NCBI GenBank assembly: GCA_021397835.1
Contig: JAJFZO010000658.1
Location: 2,549,501-2,613,500, forward strand
Direction: 5' to 3'
Length of the DNA stretch: 64,000 bases
Origin: Moringa oleifera
Lineage: Eukaryota; Streptophyta; Magnoliopsida; Brassicales; Moringaceae
Numbering within the stretch: position 1 is the first letter of the stretch; each line of letters starts with the position of its first letter. This document shows, piece after piece, positions 35,016 through 50,000 of the stretch. Position numbers and translations under genes: made by a program. The notes under the pieces are model-generated. The model ran no database searches, was not told the DNA's origin, and saw only the letters and a list, made by a program, of their open reading frames with translations.

Positions 35016-38000
35016 TCAAAGATATTCGCGTAGGCTTTCCCCACTCATTGACTCCATTTCCTTGAAAACATCTTGGGCCAGAGACTTAACAGGTAACTCC
35101 ATATCCTCCAGCAGTTCACCAAGGAAGGGGATGGTCTCAGGAAGGAATACCAGATACTCCTCTTTGAGGTTCTCCAGGAACTGCTTAACAATTTTCAGAC
35201 CCAAAACTCGGGCTCGCATCTTCTCGCTCCGTGTTTGCATTAATACCTAAATGTTTGAGAACAATGTGAGTATATGGTAGCCAACAGAGAGCAAAACTCA
35301 ATGAGCCACAAGATGAAAGAGTCCAGCATTGCCGGGAAGTATGTACATATAAATTAGGTATATTTAAAGTATATTCAGTTCAGAAAGGTGGAACATGACA
35401 GACGGATGGGATGAAAGATAGCTTGGGAAAGACGTATTGTTAAATGTGAGCACGAATGTACCTAAGTGCTGGAAAGGACAAGTCTAGGTGCCTGAAGCAT
35501 AAAATAGTAGCTTATATATCTTCTTGTGGCTTTTTGCACAATGAGGCAGAATAATTCAAGGAACTTTGGCAACCACACACAATGTAGAAAATGAGAAACA
35601 AATCCAAATAAAGCTCATGCAGATGCTTAGTCACATTTTTTCATTTAGGTATCACGGTCTAATGCTTATCACATATTAAGTGCTTAAAGAGCATCATTCA
35701 GAGATCAAATGACAAAGCAGAGCTGCGAAAGGATAATCACACACCTCATGGTTCAGGGGCTTCCAGAGCAGGTCAGACCCAGCAGCAACTGCCATTTGAC
35801 CAACACAACCAACCAACAAGTCATCAACTTCTTGCACGGATGGCATATACGGATACTCTTCTAAAGAAGTCGGTGGCTCCACCACAAGCTGTGACACTAT
35901 GGGTTTCAACAGAAGCTGCAAATACATTGAAGCATAATCAGTAAAGAGAACAACAATCAAGATTGGCAAAGGAATCTACAACAGACTCACAAAGTATGCT
36001 TGACGGCAATCAAAAACCGTGCGAAAACAACCCAGCTTCCAAAATAACAACAATGCTTGCTCGTGGTATAATATGTAACCGATATACTGGCAATACATAA
36101 AGCTCCTAATAAACATTTTAAGAGCAGAAAGGTAAAGATTGACTAGCCTGAAAACTTGATGAGTCAAGAAATTTTATGCTCCCAGTATCATAGAGAAAAC
36201 ATTTGTGTAGGGATGATAACACCAATGCCCTGAGATGCCAATGTTTTAGCGACAAAACAGAGCTTTCTTCTTTTACAGTACAGCCTGCTTCCTGAATCTT
36301 AGCTCTCTTTTTCTTCCGAATTGACATAGAAGTCTTTGCTTCTCCAGCATCATTAAGATGATGCACACAACCCTCAAGTAAGTACTTGAAGTAAGGGACA
36401 AAAAGAGACCTGCATACCAGAACAACAGAAGTGAAGTTATTCTTCAATTAGAGCCCAACAGATTTGTAGTTGTTTCTACAAGACATGCTTAAACTCATTA
36501 GGAGGGATTGGGGAGCTTACATAGTCATAAAGAATTCCAAATAGGATGATAAAAGAATTTAAAAAATTTTGATGCACACCTTAGTCACACAAAGTGACCA
36601 ACAGGTCCAAATATAAAGTAGCTTTATATACACTTATAACATTTGGGCATAAACTATCTAAGGTATAAATCACAGATCCAGTGAGAAACATCAGAAGAAT
36701 AATGTAAACTAACAATCAGGGCTGAAAAGCTAAATGTAAGTCTAGCTATATAATGTTTTGATGTAAATGGTCCAGAGAGATATGAGATAGTGAGTTGTTT
36801 TTCCTTGGGCAAGTTCGAGTGACATCGGGTTTTGGTGCGACAGAATTGAATGCTTGAGGGGGCATAAGGACAGCGGGGGTAAAAAAAAGCTACTGTACTG
36901 ATTCTGCTTCTTATTTTTTGGCTTCTGTGGAGAGAAAGAAATAGGACGACTTTCGAAAGGATGGAAACGTTTTTGAATGTGTTAAAGAATAGATAGATTC
37001 ATATTCTTAAATTATGGGTAACGGGAGATTCTTTTGAAAATGGGGACCTTGTAGAGTTCATTGATGTCCTCAATTTTAGATAAGACCTAACTAACGTTTC
37101 CTACCCCCTTGGTGCCTCATGTATAATATAAAATTAACCCCATTTCTGATCCAAAAAAAAAAAAACTATATACAAAACCAATTAATCAACTCACCTGTGA
37201 TTCTCCGTAAGTTTATTCACCAGGCCATAAAAGGATATGGCCCTATCTATACTCTTGATTCCAGTACCAGAAATGTCTTCAATCTCTGATTCTGCCCACT
37301 CAATACTCCTAATAAAAAGTGGCTTAAACATAGTCTCAGTAAGTTTCATGGTCAAAGCAATCATTGCATTGATAAAACTTCTCTCCACAACATCAATATT
37401 CTGAACTGAAACAGGGCATTGACGGCGAAGATCAAGGGCAAGCAAGCACTGGTCAAAAATCTTTCCATGGTAGCCACTAACAGAAGACCTATCCATTGTG
37501 CCAACCATATTTGCTAGCATCTCAAAAGCAATGGCCAAACTTGAATCTCCAGACTCAACAGCCCGAAAGTATATCTTCACCAAAGGTTGAAGAGCAAGCC
37601 GAACCTGGGGAGCAAGGATCATGGTTGGTATTGTTGGAATAATTGCAGAATACAAGGGGAAAATGAAGGAGTTGCATAGTAAAGAGTACATGTACATGCA
37701 CACACGCATATATCTAACAAGCCTACAAATGTAAGCACTCACACCTAAGACTTACCGGTATTTTCTCAGTAAGTAGCCTTCGTACTGCATCGGCTTTAAC
37801 TTTCAACTTCTGATCTGACTCTGACACATATTCAGGACAAAGCACCAGAAGCTCCATTATATCTCCAAGGTATGGATTTATAAAACCTCCAAGTTTCTCA
37901 ATAACCGCCTCCAAACAGACAAGAATAGACAGCCAAAGAGATTCTCTCAAATTAGCCTTATCATTTTTGGTATTGAAAGGCTTTGAAGACATTTCATGAG

Positions 38001-41000
38001 ACTTTGTTATTAAATTCTTCATTAAACAAGGAAGCTCAGACAGTGCCCTTGGTCCAAGCACATTGATCAAAGCACCAGTTGTTCGTATGCAGCTGGAAGA
38101 GACTGCCAAGTTCTGTGAACTAATGCATTTTGCAATAGATGCAAGGCATATGCTGAATGTTGAATGGTTAAAAGGAAACCTGCCAGCCAAAATTTCCAGT
38201 GTTGAAATAGCTGCCAGTTTCAAGGAAGCATTTGACTCATCATCAGCACCATCAATCAGCTGAACAATCTCCAAACCCATCTTGCTGAAAGATTCAAGGG
38301 CAATCTCATCCAAATGGAACCAAGGATTAGTCGGACTTTGATTGAGTACTCTTCTTTGATGCTTTGATTTGACTGAAGCCTTGTCCTTCAATGTTTCACA
38401 TAGAAGCCCAAGAGCCTGCTTAAAAGCATAACGTACGCTGTTAAAATGGATCAATTTCCCGAGTAGATTCCATTGGAAAACTAACACCCTCATACTCCTC
38501 AAAATTACAAGAAAAATATGTAACAGATTTTTACATCCGTATGTTCACATAATTGATTTGAACTTTAAGGCTTCTAGATTTCCTTCGGGAATATGGTTCA
38601 GACACCAAGCACCTAAAAATATGCCTCACATATCAAAGCTGAACATTAAAGTGTGTGATTATACCTTCTTTCTCATACCGCTGTCTCTACGTCTAAGCAA
38701 ATTGATTATGCCTTTAAAGTATGCTGAGGGAGTCATGACCACTGTGATAGTCGTCAACACACCATTCATAGATCCCTTTAACTCCTTCCTAATTCCAGAA
38801 GGAATATCTATCTGCCTTTTACTTCCATCAACAAATTGCAAGAGGGAAATAACCCCTCCCATGAGCTCCTCAAGTTTTCCCTGCAAAATTAATCACCTAG
38901 TTATTACATATATAAAGTTTATATTGACAGCCACACATGCAAAATGAGAAATTATACATCACAGTAAATGCATCTGCTTTAGCCTCACCATGTTTCCCCT
39001 CAACCCCCCCCCCCCCCCCCCCCCAACCAACCCCCACCCCAAAAAAGAAAACCCCTCCAGCTGCCACCTCAGCTTTCCTCATTAATTGAAAAGATGATTA
39101 TCGCCATGAAAGGGAGGGAAACTACAACAAAGCGCAGCAAACAGTATCAAGGTATTAATTTAAAGTACAGCAACTAATGTCCTCGAAAGTGTCAAGGTCC
39201 AGTTCAGAGAAATCCATGGAACACAGATCCTCCATGAAGAAAACTGTGGTCTTACAACTGTAGGCTTTTACAGCCATCAAAATCTCTACGTAGAAGGAAC
39301 TTTTGACACAGTAAAATCTTCATAATAAATCTGAGCCTACCAAGGTGCTCTAACTGGACCAAAACATACACAGACCAATAAATTTTATGCCCACAATCTT
39401 AAAAGGATTCTTCTGCATGCTAGAAATACACTAAAACATACGTAATTCCATAACAGCATATACATCCAGTACATCATCTGTGCTTTACCTAGAATCTCAC
39501 GCTGCCTTAAAGCATTCTGGCATTGTCTCCAAAAATCACAAGATATGATAATGCTTTGAAATGATCAACAGTTTTCTTTTCCTTGAATAAAGAAGAGGAT
39601 AAAGTAGCCATCATGCATCAAAAACAAAAACAAAAAAATGTTGATGCAAGAAGAGATCATGTAAGAGCGGAAACTACTTAACAGCTTCTTCAAAAATAAG
39701 TATATCTGAATACAGAATATAAAGCTTGCCATTCATGCATCGAAAACAAAAAATTTTGTTAGGGCAAGAATGGATCAAATAAGAGGAAATTACTTAACAG
39801 CTTTATTAATAATAAGTATGTCTAAATATTGCAGGCTCAGGAGAAGTTAAAAGTTAAATGCAAAATATACCTGGATGCCATTTGAATCTTCCTTTGATTC
39901 CAACCTGAATACAAATTCTGGATCTTGCAACTTTTGTAAAATGAATTCCATTGCAAATAGCATTTCGATGAAAAGTTCCTGGCACGGACTAGCAGCGGCA
40001 AGCAACTGAAGAGACTTCACCAGGGAGGGAAGCCATATTATACACGAATACTGCTCACTTATTTGCTCCGCAAAGGCGTACTCCCACTCTCTCTGTGCAA
40101 GAGATCTAAAACTATCTGAAGTGCCTCTGTAATCCAGGCAAGATAACCCTTTCCTTGAAACTAAAGAACGGAAAAGAAGGACAAGTAATGAAGCCAAGCT
40201 ATTGCTTTCACCCAACGTCCTGCAGAACATAAAAAACGAAAAAAACAAACAAATAAAGGACATGTCTACTTAGGCAGAAGCTGAAGAACTATGAACAGAA
40301 TTAAAACTTTGAATCGTAGTAATACCTCAACAGATATACAACAATCGACAGCCTCCTATGCTCAGCAACATCGGGCAATATGTTCATAAATATCTGAAAA
40401 ATGAAATTCAACCAAAATGAATGTCAATATACAGCAACTACCTCCAGTCATGTAGATTGCTACAGAAAACTTATCAGGAAAAGTTACCAGAAGCAATTTC
40501 TCCGTGTTACTGGATTTAGACAGCCAATAGGGAACAACCGTGGATATAAGATCCTCAAACACATGCTGTGAATGGCTATCAATCTAGAAACAGATGGAAT
40601 GAATCAGCAATAATCAGTAAATAAAATATAAAATCACAATCTCAAGATTGGGAATCAAGCTGAAACTAGAAGATCTTGCTAAAAGAAGTCTGAAAGTAGA
40701 AAGTTGCAAAGAAATTCTTGAGAAAGGATTTTGCAGGATTTTACAAAGTTCCAAATTGCTTCTATGGAAAGCACCCTATTTGCACAAATTAAACTCAGTT
40801 CATTACAAAAACATCAAGACAACAAGTACATCAATAACCTGGCAGACGGCTGATTCTCCGATAACAGTAAGTATATCTATCATATACTCCAATATTTTCT
40901 CTGGAACAACCTTCGTGATTGAAGTTAACAAGGAAAACACGTGATTTCGGGTGACTGCATCTGACACAGAATGAGCGAAGTCCACCAACAATTTTATGTT

Positions 41001-44000
41001 GATTTCATTTATCATGTCATCCTGCCATAAAAGATATGCATCACAGGATTGAAAAGATAAAAAAGGTCGGAGGGGGTGGCACATCTAAAAAGCATGATAA
41101 GTGAAATAACCCAACTCAAACAAAACAGCGGCATACCTTTAGAGGAGTATTCATAAATGACGAAAAAATATCATTGAGAATCAACACCACTGTTTGTTTG
41201 ATGTAACAGACCGCGTCAGAAATGGTCTGAGATATGCCAGATGAAGCTTGGATCAACATTGTGTCCTGAGAAAGAGCACCGCACACCCATTCATGCGACA
41301 GTAATTTTCCAAGAAGCTTAAACAACGACCCTACAAGAGAATCCCTGAAATTTTAGAATTGTACAAAGGTTAGCATAACAAGCATCACTTTACTACATGG
41401 CAGGGTCACTTGATTCACAAATAAATATTAAAACCCACTAATAGAAGCAAACCTGCTTGTTATTTCCTTCTTCAGTAGCAATATATCAAGGAATGAGCTA
41501 AGAAAACAGAGAGACTTTTCTCCTCTACAAATCACATTGTTTTGCAGGTCACCCTTCTGATTCTCTGTTGATTTCTTTTTCTTCTTTTGAAAGGAAACAA
41601 CTACAAGACTTTCCTGCTTCAATATGAGATTAAGTGTACGAAGGACAGTGGAACAAGGAATCTGCAACATCCAGTAAAGTACCAAGCAGTTATCACCACA
41701 TTGCTCTAATGAAACCACAAAATAATTATAAAGAAACCTTCTGCATTGAAAAAACATTACACATTCACAAATTTTTAAAAAGAAAATCCCTCAAGCTTAT
41801 CCCACTTGGAATAATTCAAAAAAGCAGGAATAAGTTATTAGCATGTAAGGTCATAGAATTTCATGAGTTATAATTTTCACTAAGAAAACAGCTCCAAAAT
41901 TTAAGCATGCAGAGAATACCTTATGGACGCATGAGTTAAAAAAAAAAAAAAAACAACGAACAGGTGTTCATTTCTTATCACAAGCTAAAATGAAATAAAA
42001 TAATAGGTGTTCACTGGCTCCAGAATAACATAAAACACCTTTAGTTTGTCTTAAACTATAAGCTTCGAGCAGGCAAAACCATAATGCTTACACTTCTAGC
42101 AGAAAGAAATACAAGTTAATCCAAGAAAAAAGGAGGCACTAAAACAAAACCCATCCACCACAGGATGAAGCGAGGAAGGAGTGAGAGAATGAGAGGTAGA
42201 GAGAGAACAAACATTTAGACGCAGCACAGCTTCTCTTGTTGCATTCTGTACAGCACTGTTTGGGCTCCGAAACAAAACTACAAGCTCATGAAACAAACAA
42301 TCCTGGTCCAGAAAAGGAACGAAATGAGATATTCATTCTACCCCAAAAAACAAAACAAAAACAAAGCAAAATACACCAGAAAAATAATTCAGGTCCAAAC
42401 AGCAGATACAATTAGATTAGGCTGAGACTATCAAGTATCTCGCATGAAGAGCAAAGCTTGAAATAGATCATCCCATTTGCAGGGCTCAAGCAGAAATAAT
42501 AAATGAAAAGTAAAGCAAAACCCTCATGTTCCCACAAGAACATAAAAGTAAAAGCTAATTCTATTGACAACCAAAGTGAACTCATAATACACTGCTCTCA
42601 TGCCTCATATATAAAAGACAAGACGATGGCACCCATAAAATAAACTTAATCATAACCATAAATCCCTCATCTAAATGCATAAATACCCTTCATTAAAAAC
42701 CCAACCACAACAGCATAACCTGTCACAATAGCTTGAACAGTACAGACAACACTAACATGAAAGCAATGGAGGAAATTAAGTCTTCTATATAAGCCTCTGG
42801 TCCCACATTCATTACAGTAACAAGACCAGCTTGAAACAAAATGATGTACCCGAATATAGTGTATATTTTCACTTTCCTTTTCTCAGATTATTGCCTAACA
42901 CCACTCTCAAATCTAAGTTAAAAAATAATTGCAGACATATGATTGCATGGTTGAACAACAGACTGACATTTAAAATATCAAAAGATAATAATCATACCAC
43001 ATGTACTTATATAAAGTGATCAGTAAAGCTTGTCATATTTCTCTAATGAATAAATTTTGTGACTCTACAATAGCCAATTCATGTCAGTTGAGGTTTGCTT
43101 AAAATAGTACTACAAATAATGAGAATTATTCTATTTTAAAAAATTTACTTACAAAAGCAGGAAAGGGTGCTACCCTCATCCAAGTATGTTTACTTATAAG
43201 GGAGGGGGGGGGCGGGAGGGGAGAGGGGGGAAAACACCTTGTCTTAAGTACCAATATGTCTTGTTATTACATTATGATCCAGCTGCCAACAGAGTTTCCC
43301 AACTTTCTAGTGTAGGTGATTCTTGTGTGAATTAATATTCCAGAGCACATATATATGAGGCAAGAGTTCTTATTCTTCCTAATGCTAAAAGTCTACCACT
43401 TACTAAGAAAGCTAGATGTCACCCCAGAAGAAAAGAACACAGAAGTAAGACTCCAATTCTTTAATGAATAATTAGCACAGCATGTCCTATCATCTGAATA
43501 AGAATAACCTGTATCTGAGCCTTCAATCCACTGTAGAGTTGATTGTTTAGCTTTTGCAAAACACTAATGCATGGGTACACAACAGCAGGGTCTTCTGTGG
43601 ACATGCAGTTCAACTGGAACAGCAAACAATCCAGGGCAGATGTTAGAACGCTCTACCACACGCAAAAGTAAAATTCTCATTTAAATGTTCTTACTTGCAG
43701 AGCCTTCAACAAATGATCTTCAAGCATATGTCCTTCAAACGGCGAATAATGCATAGTGCAGCTCTAGTACAGGTAGAAAATGAAATTTTCAACAAACACA
43801 TGGAATATGAGATGACATCTCTATATTTGAAAGTCAAACATATTGAATAACTACCATGTATTTACCTCCAAAAGAAAGCACAATATCTGGATTTCAATTT
43901 GTGACAGTTTCTGGCTTGACTTGTCCAGCTCAAAATGATATTGGCTGCGTCTTTTCAGAAGTAGAGACAGCAATGACTCAACATCTTTAATACGCAAAAC

Positions 44001-47000
44001 TGCACTGCCCAGACCTTTGAGTGATGAGAGAATCATTAGCTGCTCAAAAGAGGGGAAAAAACAAAAAACAATTGCATTAAGTTCCTTTCTGCAAGACATC
44101 ATTCTGTGAATAGAGTAATCATAAAATGACCTAAAGTGTGATAATTTCCTTCTCCATAAAGAAACACTGTCTAACAATCAATTAGACGTGCAAAAGCAGA
44201 GTAAACTTGAGAAAAATAGAGAACAGAAGAAAAGAGACCAAACCTTCCCATGTGCAGGAAGTCTTAAAGCAGAGCCCAAGATGAAAGCAAGAATATTTTC
44301 TTTGGTAGATTGATCAAATCTGAGAACATCAAGGAGGTGAGACTGTCACATTTCAATAGAGAAGAAAATACTAAATACTTTCAAAAACAAATATAACGAT
44401 GATGAGGAGGACAATGACTATATATTAAACAAAACTCAAACAGAAGAGAAATTCAGAATTTCTATAATAGATATGCATAAAATTAATTCAAACAACATAG
44501 GCTATAAGTAAGCTTACTTCGCCTGGATCTACAACACGGAAACCTACCCAAATATGATGTAAACCCGGCAAATAATCTAGTTAAAGTAATTGAGAATACA
44601 TCATTGACAGCATTCACAGCAGCCCACCAAATGCAAACAACCCAATCACCTATTACTTCGGCATTTTTTTTTTTTTCTGGGGGGTTATAAGTAAAAGCTT
44701 TGTTTACAAAGGACAAGGCAAATAATCTGTGTCATCCTCCTCATTTACAAAAGAGTAACTAGAAATTTCTAGTGTGGATCCATCTGTTTCTATAAACACC
44801 TAAAAGGTGTTTCCACCCTTCTAAGGGTGAGAACTGATAATCCAGAGCTCCATTACCAAACGGAATGGCAGATGCCAATTGCAGATCATTCATGCTATTC
44901 TAGATTTGCTTGTCCTGTTAATCAATAGATCGCCGCAACTGCCAGACAACAAATTGAATGTAGAAAGGCAAAAAAAGGAAAAGAAATTAGGACTCTAAAA
45001 TTTTATGCTTTGCCTTAGCAAATGTGGTGTTAACCAATATGTTGCATTGAGGTCAGCCTTCCTGTAATGTTTACCACTCCACAATTTAACGCAAAGCTTT
45101 AATAATCTCTAAAAACCTGACGAAATATCCAACTACGAAGAAGATATTTGAGAAGATAACAATAACTGCAGACTGGGGAATTTAAAATAATGTAAAACCG
45201 AGACCAACCAGTTCATCTAAACCAAACAGAATTCAACATAACAGGAAAAATGGAAATAATCAATTTTGATATTACAATAACGAAATAGAGTGAATACCTC
45301 TGTTCAATATTTCGTGGCACCGGAAGGCTACTTCGAGATGAGCTGAGTAATGATGTCAACAAAGAAGGAAGATAATTTTTGTCTGATAATATGAGCCTTT
45401 TCTGTTGAACCATCAAGCCTAGAAGTTCACCAAGAAAATTACTCCAGACTGCACTGCTCCCTGTTTTCAAATATAAAAATTTCAAGTTGAAATTAGAGTA
45501 ACATATTAGGGAAATAAAACGCTAATGCCAGTTGGTGATACCATTTTTCTTGCTAGAGAAGTCAACATGACGCCATAGTGTGCACAACCCTTCAATACAG
45601 CTCATGGCTGGAATCCTGATATCCTGGAAAAAGAGATAAGAATTAAGCCATAATATGATATTTGATAAGACAACCTCCAAAGGATGCCCAAGAGCATAGA
45701 CATTGAACTCAAAACAAGAGAGAGAAAGTAACCAGAAAAAGAGCTACACCTGCTCATCACTGAACAGTGGAACAAGAACTGAAGGAAACTCAGCCAAAAG
45801 CTCAACAAGCAACTTGGTATCCTCCTCAGAACAAAGATACGCAAAACAGTGAAGACTTTCGGCTTGCACAGCAATAGGAACATCTGCAAGATGAAATCCT
45901 GATATGAGAACATGCAACTACAAATAGATCCCTCAGTAGGAAAACGATAAATCAGAAGGAGCGAATATCTAAATGAGAAAAAAGGGGCACACATGAATAT
46001 ATAAAAAGAACTCCACGATCAACCACTCTGAAGATAAATCATCACGGAACAGGACACACTCCAGTATGATGAATATAATATCTCAAAATATACACTTTTT
46101 TTTATCAGAATAAAAGTAAAATATTATATTGGCTATAAGGCACCAAGGGGTACCGCCCATGTACATAGACTAAGCTAGATCCTATCTAAAAGTGAAGACA
46201 TTTATGAACTCTACAAATTCCTCATTTACAAAAGAATCTCCCAGCACCCACAATTTTAGGATATGAATCCATCTATTCCTCACCATACTAAGGGAAGTTT
46301 TCATCACTTCAAAAGCTCTCTTATTCCTCTCCCCCCACACTAGCCAAAAAATAAGAAGCGGAACCAATATAGTAGCTTTTCTTCTTAAACCCGGCAGTCC
46401 TTATACCTCCCCAAGCCTTCAATTCTGCTGCCACCAAACCTGCCATCACCCACACCTTCTCCAACAAAGCCAACACACTCTCACAAATTTGTCTAGTCTA
46501 TTTACACCAAATCAGTATATGATTGACAGATTCTTCTTGTTCTTTATACAAGACGCACCTATTTGGGAGACTTAACCCCCTTTTCTGTAGATTGTCAAGG
46601 GTTAGGGCTTACCCCATTTTCAAAATCTATACTTAAGCCCAACAATTAATTTCAGCTGTTGATAAAAAGTCCTCTAGATTTGTTCAAGCTACAAATTAAA
46701 ATCCATAAATTTGTGACCAAAAACTAGCATCATACTCGTAACGCGAACAGCCAGCATGAGTTCGCTATCTACTCTGTTAACTACCTCTCCCCTAACCACT
46801 ATTCAGAAAATACTCTACAAAGATTAATGTCCTTTCCGCTTTCTACAATGGACTTCCTGCAAAAGTAAATAAAAATAACAATTGTTCTGAAACTAATAGT
46901 AAATACCATCATATTCTTCTAAACACATAGTTAGCTCCAGGGTATGAACATATGTTCATCTTAGAGATTGCGCCCTAGACGTTTTCAGTTACAATGTTTT

Positions 47001-50000
47001 CTATTAGCATAAACCCTCTTTAATGGGAGTGCTTTATTGTATTCTATTGTTTAGCAAGCATAAGTAATTCCATATTTCACAAAAGTTTCTAGCAGCAAAG
47101 CACCAACAGGTGACAAACCCCGTGATGGGGAGGTAGCCAGCAAAAGACATTATGCCTGAGAGTTGGAAAAGCAACCGTCATGAATGACAGCTAGGCTGCA
47201 ACTGCAGCTAGCAAATGGCAAGGCCAAGAATAGTGGGTACAGAAGTCAATGCGGAACAATCACTCTGAATCTAACAAAAGTTTGAAGAGATGGAAAGAAG
47301 GAAACCAGTTATCTTCAATCTAAGGAATAGTACACATCAACTTCAAGCTGAGAGACAAAAGGGCAAAATAGTTACTTGACAAAATAAACTTATTCAGGAA
47401 TTTCAAACATTTGTTCCTCTAGGTTAAAGATCTGACTAGGAACTCTGAAAGAAAAGGTAAAGCCATGTAAAATAAAGTCCATTAACAAACTCCTCAGTTT
47501 TATGAGCATTTATAACATTGAATAACACATAGAACTAAATGAGCATGCATAAAAAGAAAACTAAAGCGTGAAACCCAAGAACATAAGACCTTGAATGACG
47601 TATTAAAAAGCCATCAAGACATATCAGATTACTGTTCTCATCTTACAGATAAAAGAACAAGAATTGAAAAGGGAACCACAAGTAAGCACCTCCTTCCGTG
47701 AAGAACTTGGACAGAAAATGGACAGGAGACATCTTGCATTCTCTAACAAGGTAGTGAATGTGTTCCTTGAAAACATGCTTCAAATGAGAGGCTGCAAAGA
47801 AGGCAAACAAATCCTGAAACCCACCGAGCCACCTTTCATTATTGACCTGAAAGAGAGGGAAATCATATATTGAATGATAATAACAATGCTCACACATAAA
47901 TAAATGATGTAATAAGTACATGACTGAGTACCAGCCAGTATCAGCCAAAAACACCTATATTACTTTGAATTTTTATTTTCGGACCAGAATTAAGTGAATT
48001 TGATAGGATTTTATTTTCTTTCATTTGTTGTACATCAGTGGAATAGTCTTAGAAGGCGGAAAAGCTATAAACAAAAGGAGAGAGAAGGCATCACCAACCG
48101 ACAAGACATCTGCAGGTGCCACTGAAATGAATGCCTCAAGTAACCTCCAAAATAGGCAAATTAGAATCTTTGTGTTTAATGTGTTGATATCAGTATCAAA
48201 CAGCTGAAACAACAGTTCTCTGCATCCGCACTTTTGCAACTACCAATCAAAGGTAGAAACATATCAATTAAAAAGAACATCAGGACAACCATCAATGTCA
48301 AGGCAGGATATACAATGTCAAAAATCATCTGGAGAACATGCTCTCATACCTCTTTCATGGAAATCTCAGCCACAGACCCAAGAACTTCCCACTCGTTCTT
48401 CAAAACGGGAAAGCAAACTTCAAAAAGGGCGAAAAACTGGCCACCTTCTATCATGCAGAAAAAGAACATGGCATCTCATTAGCATAGTGCCGCAATTATA
48501 AGTAAAATACATCCAACACAAACCTAATGCTCAAACATAAAGTGTAGTCTCATAAGGTTGACCAAGTAAGATACACTGGTTTTTTATTCTAAAATCACAC
48601 TCCAAACTTGTGATGCTAACATGGAATGCCAAGCACCATGAAATAAATACTAGATAAGTACAGTAGACTTGTATCTAAATCCAGGTTAGTCATTTTCTAG
48701 TTCTCTGATGAGCAGTGCAGCATGCGTTCCCCAAAAGAAGAAGTAATCGATGTGAGCATACTGGTCTGGGGGTTGGCACCTAAAAAATTTGAAGTACTGA
48801 CAAATGATTGCAACTTTAAACAAATAAAATAAAATAAAACAGCCAATAATGTCTCTTAGGGGCGATAAAACTGGAACTTCGCACTTCTTACAAAGCACGA
48901 AATGAGTGAAAAAAAGAGAAAGCATACCATTCTTTCGCACCAAAAATGACTGCATCAGGACCAAAAGGAACAGTGTCTTTGACAACATAAAATCACTGCA
49001 ACTTTCAATAAGCCAAGGCATATACATCCCAGGGTACATCAAGAATGCTTCTGCCAAACTGCTAACAATCCCCATATTAAATGACGATATGCTTTCTCGT
49101 TTCTGCAATGATTTCTAGATGATTGCAATATCAAAGTTATTTACATGACATGACAACAAAAATTAAATGATTGTAACTATACTTCATAACCTTGAAAGAA
49201 TAGAATTAAACAAGAACTAAGATAAATTACCGTTAGGGTATGTGAGTTAGAAGGTGGAGGGGAGGGGAAGCAAGATCATTGAAGATTTAAAAGCATAAAA
49301 AAAGGATAAGAGAAGAACAACCTGCAACTTTTTCCGTTCCTGTTCCAACAACTTGAAATCACTACGACTTCCTACCAGCTCTGACAACTTGAAATCATAC
49401 AAACTTTCTATTAGCTCAAGCCTGCACTCATCAAGGCCCACTGAGAGTGTTTCTCCCAAACCGCGAACAATCTCCGTACTTATCGGGGATATGCTTCCAT
49501 GTATCAGCTTGTCCATTTTTCTCTAGATCAAAACTTCAAGTTATTTGCTTGACATATGATTAACCATTAAACAATCATTATTTAAGGAAGAACTTTCAGC
49601 TCAACTCAATGGATTCTAAGCATTTCAAATTTATTAAGGAAGAGCTTCTAAGGAAGATCTTTTGGCTCAGCTGAACCAAATAATGAAGTAACCAGGAAAT
49701 GTTTGGTGTAATATTTACCACTTCATCACAGGAGAGAGCAACAAGATTCCGGAAAAACGGCCACTTTACTTCCTTGACTGATTCCAAAACCATTAAACTT
49801 AACCTCCGTGTCTGCACATGGTTGCAGAGGAAAACAGGTCAACAAGCTTGATTAGCCCAAGAAAACAACCTTAAACATAACCAAGATATGAACACAAAGC
49901 AACAAACCTTTGGCTGAACTAGGAGTAAAGGAAACATCACGGCAGCTACCTTCTTCGAATAATCAATCTCATCCAGGAAGTTTGAGACTGCAATCTTCAG

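Noticed and set aside
48690..48777. Possible extra UTP10 exon after exon 17
   Set aside because: An acceptor and an open stretch are present, but including it breaks the frame. Joining 48928 directly to 48447 gives the family sequence and correct phase.
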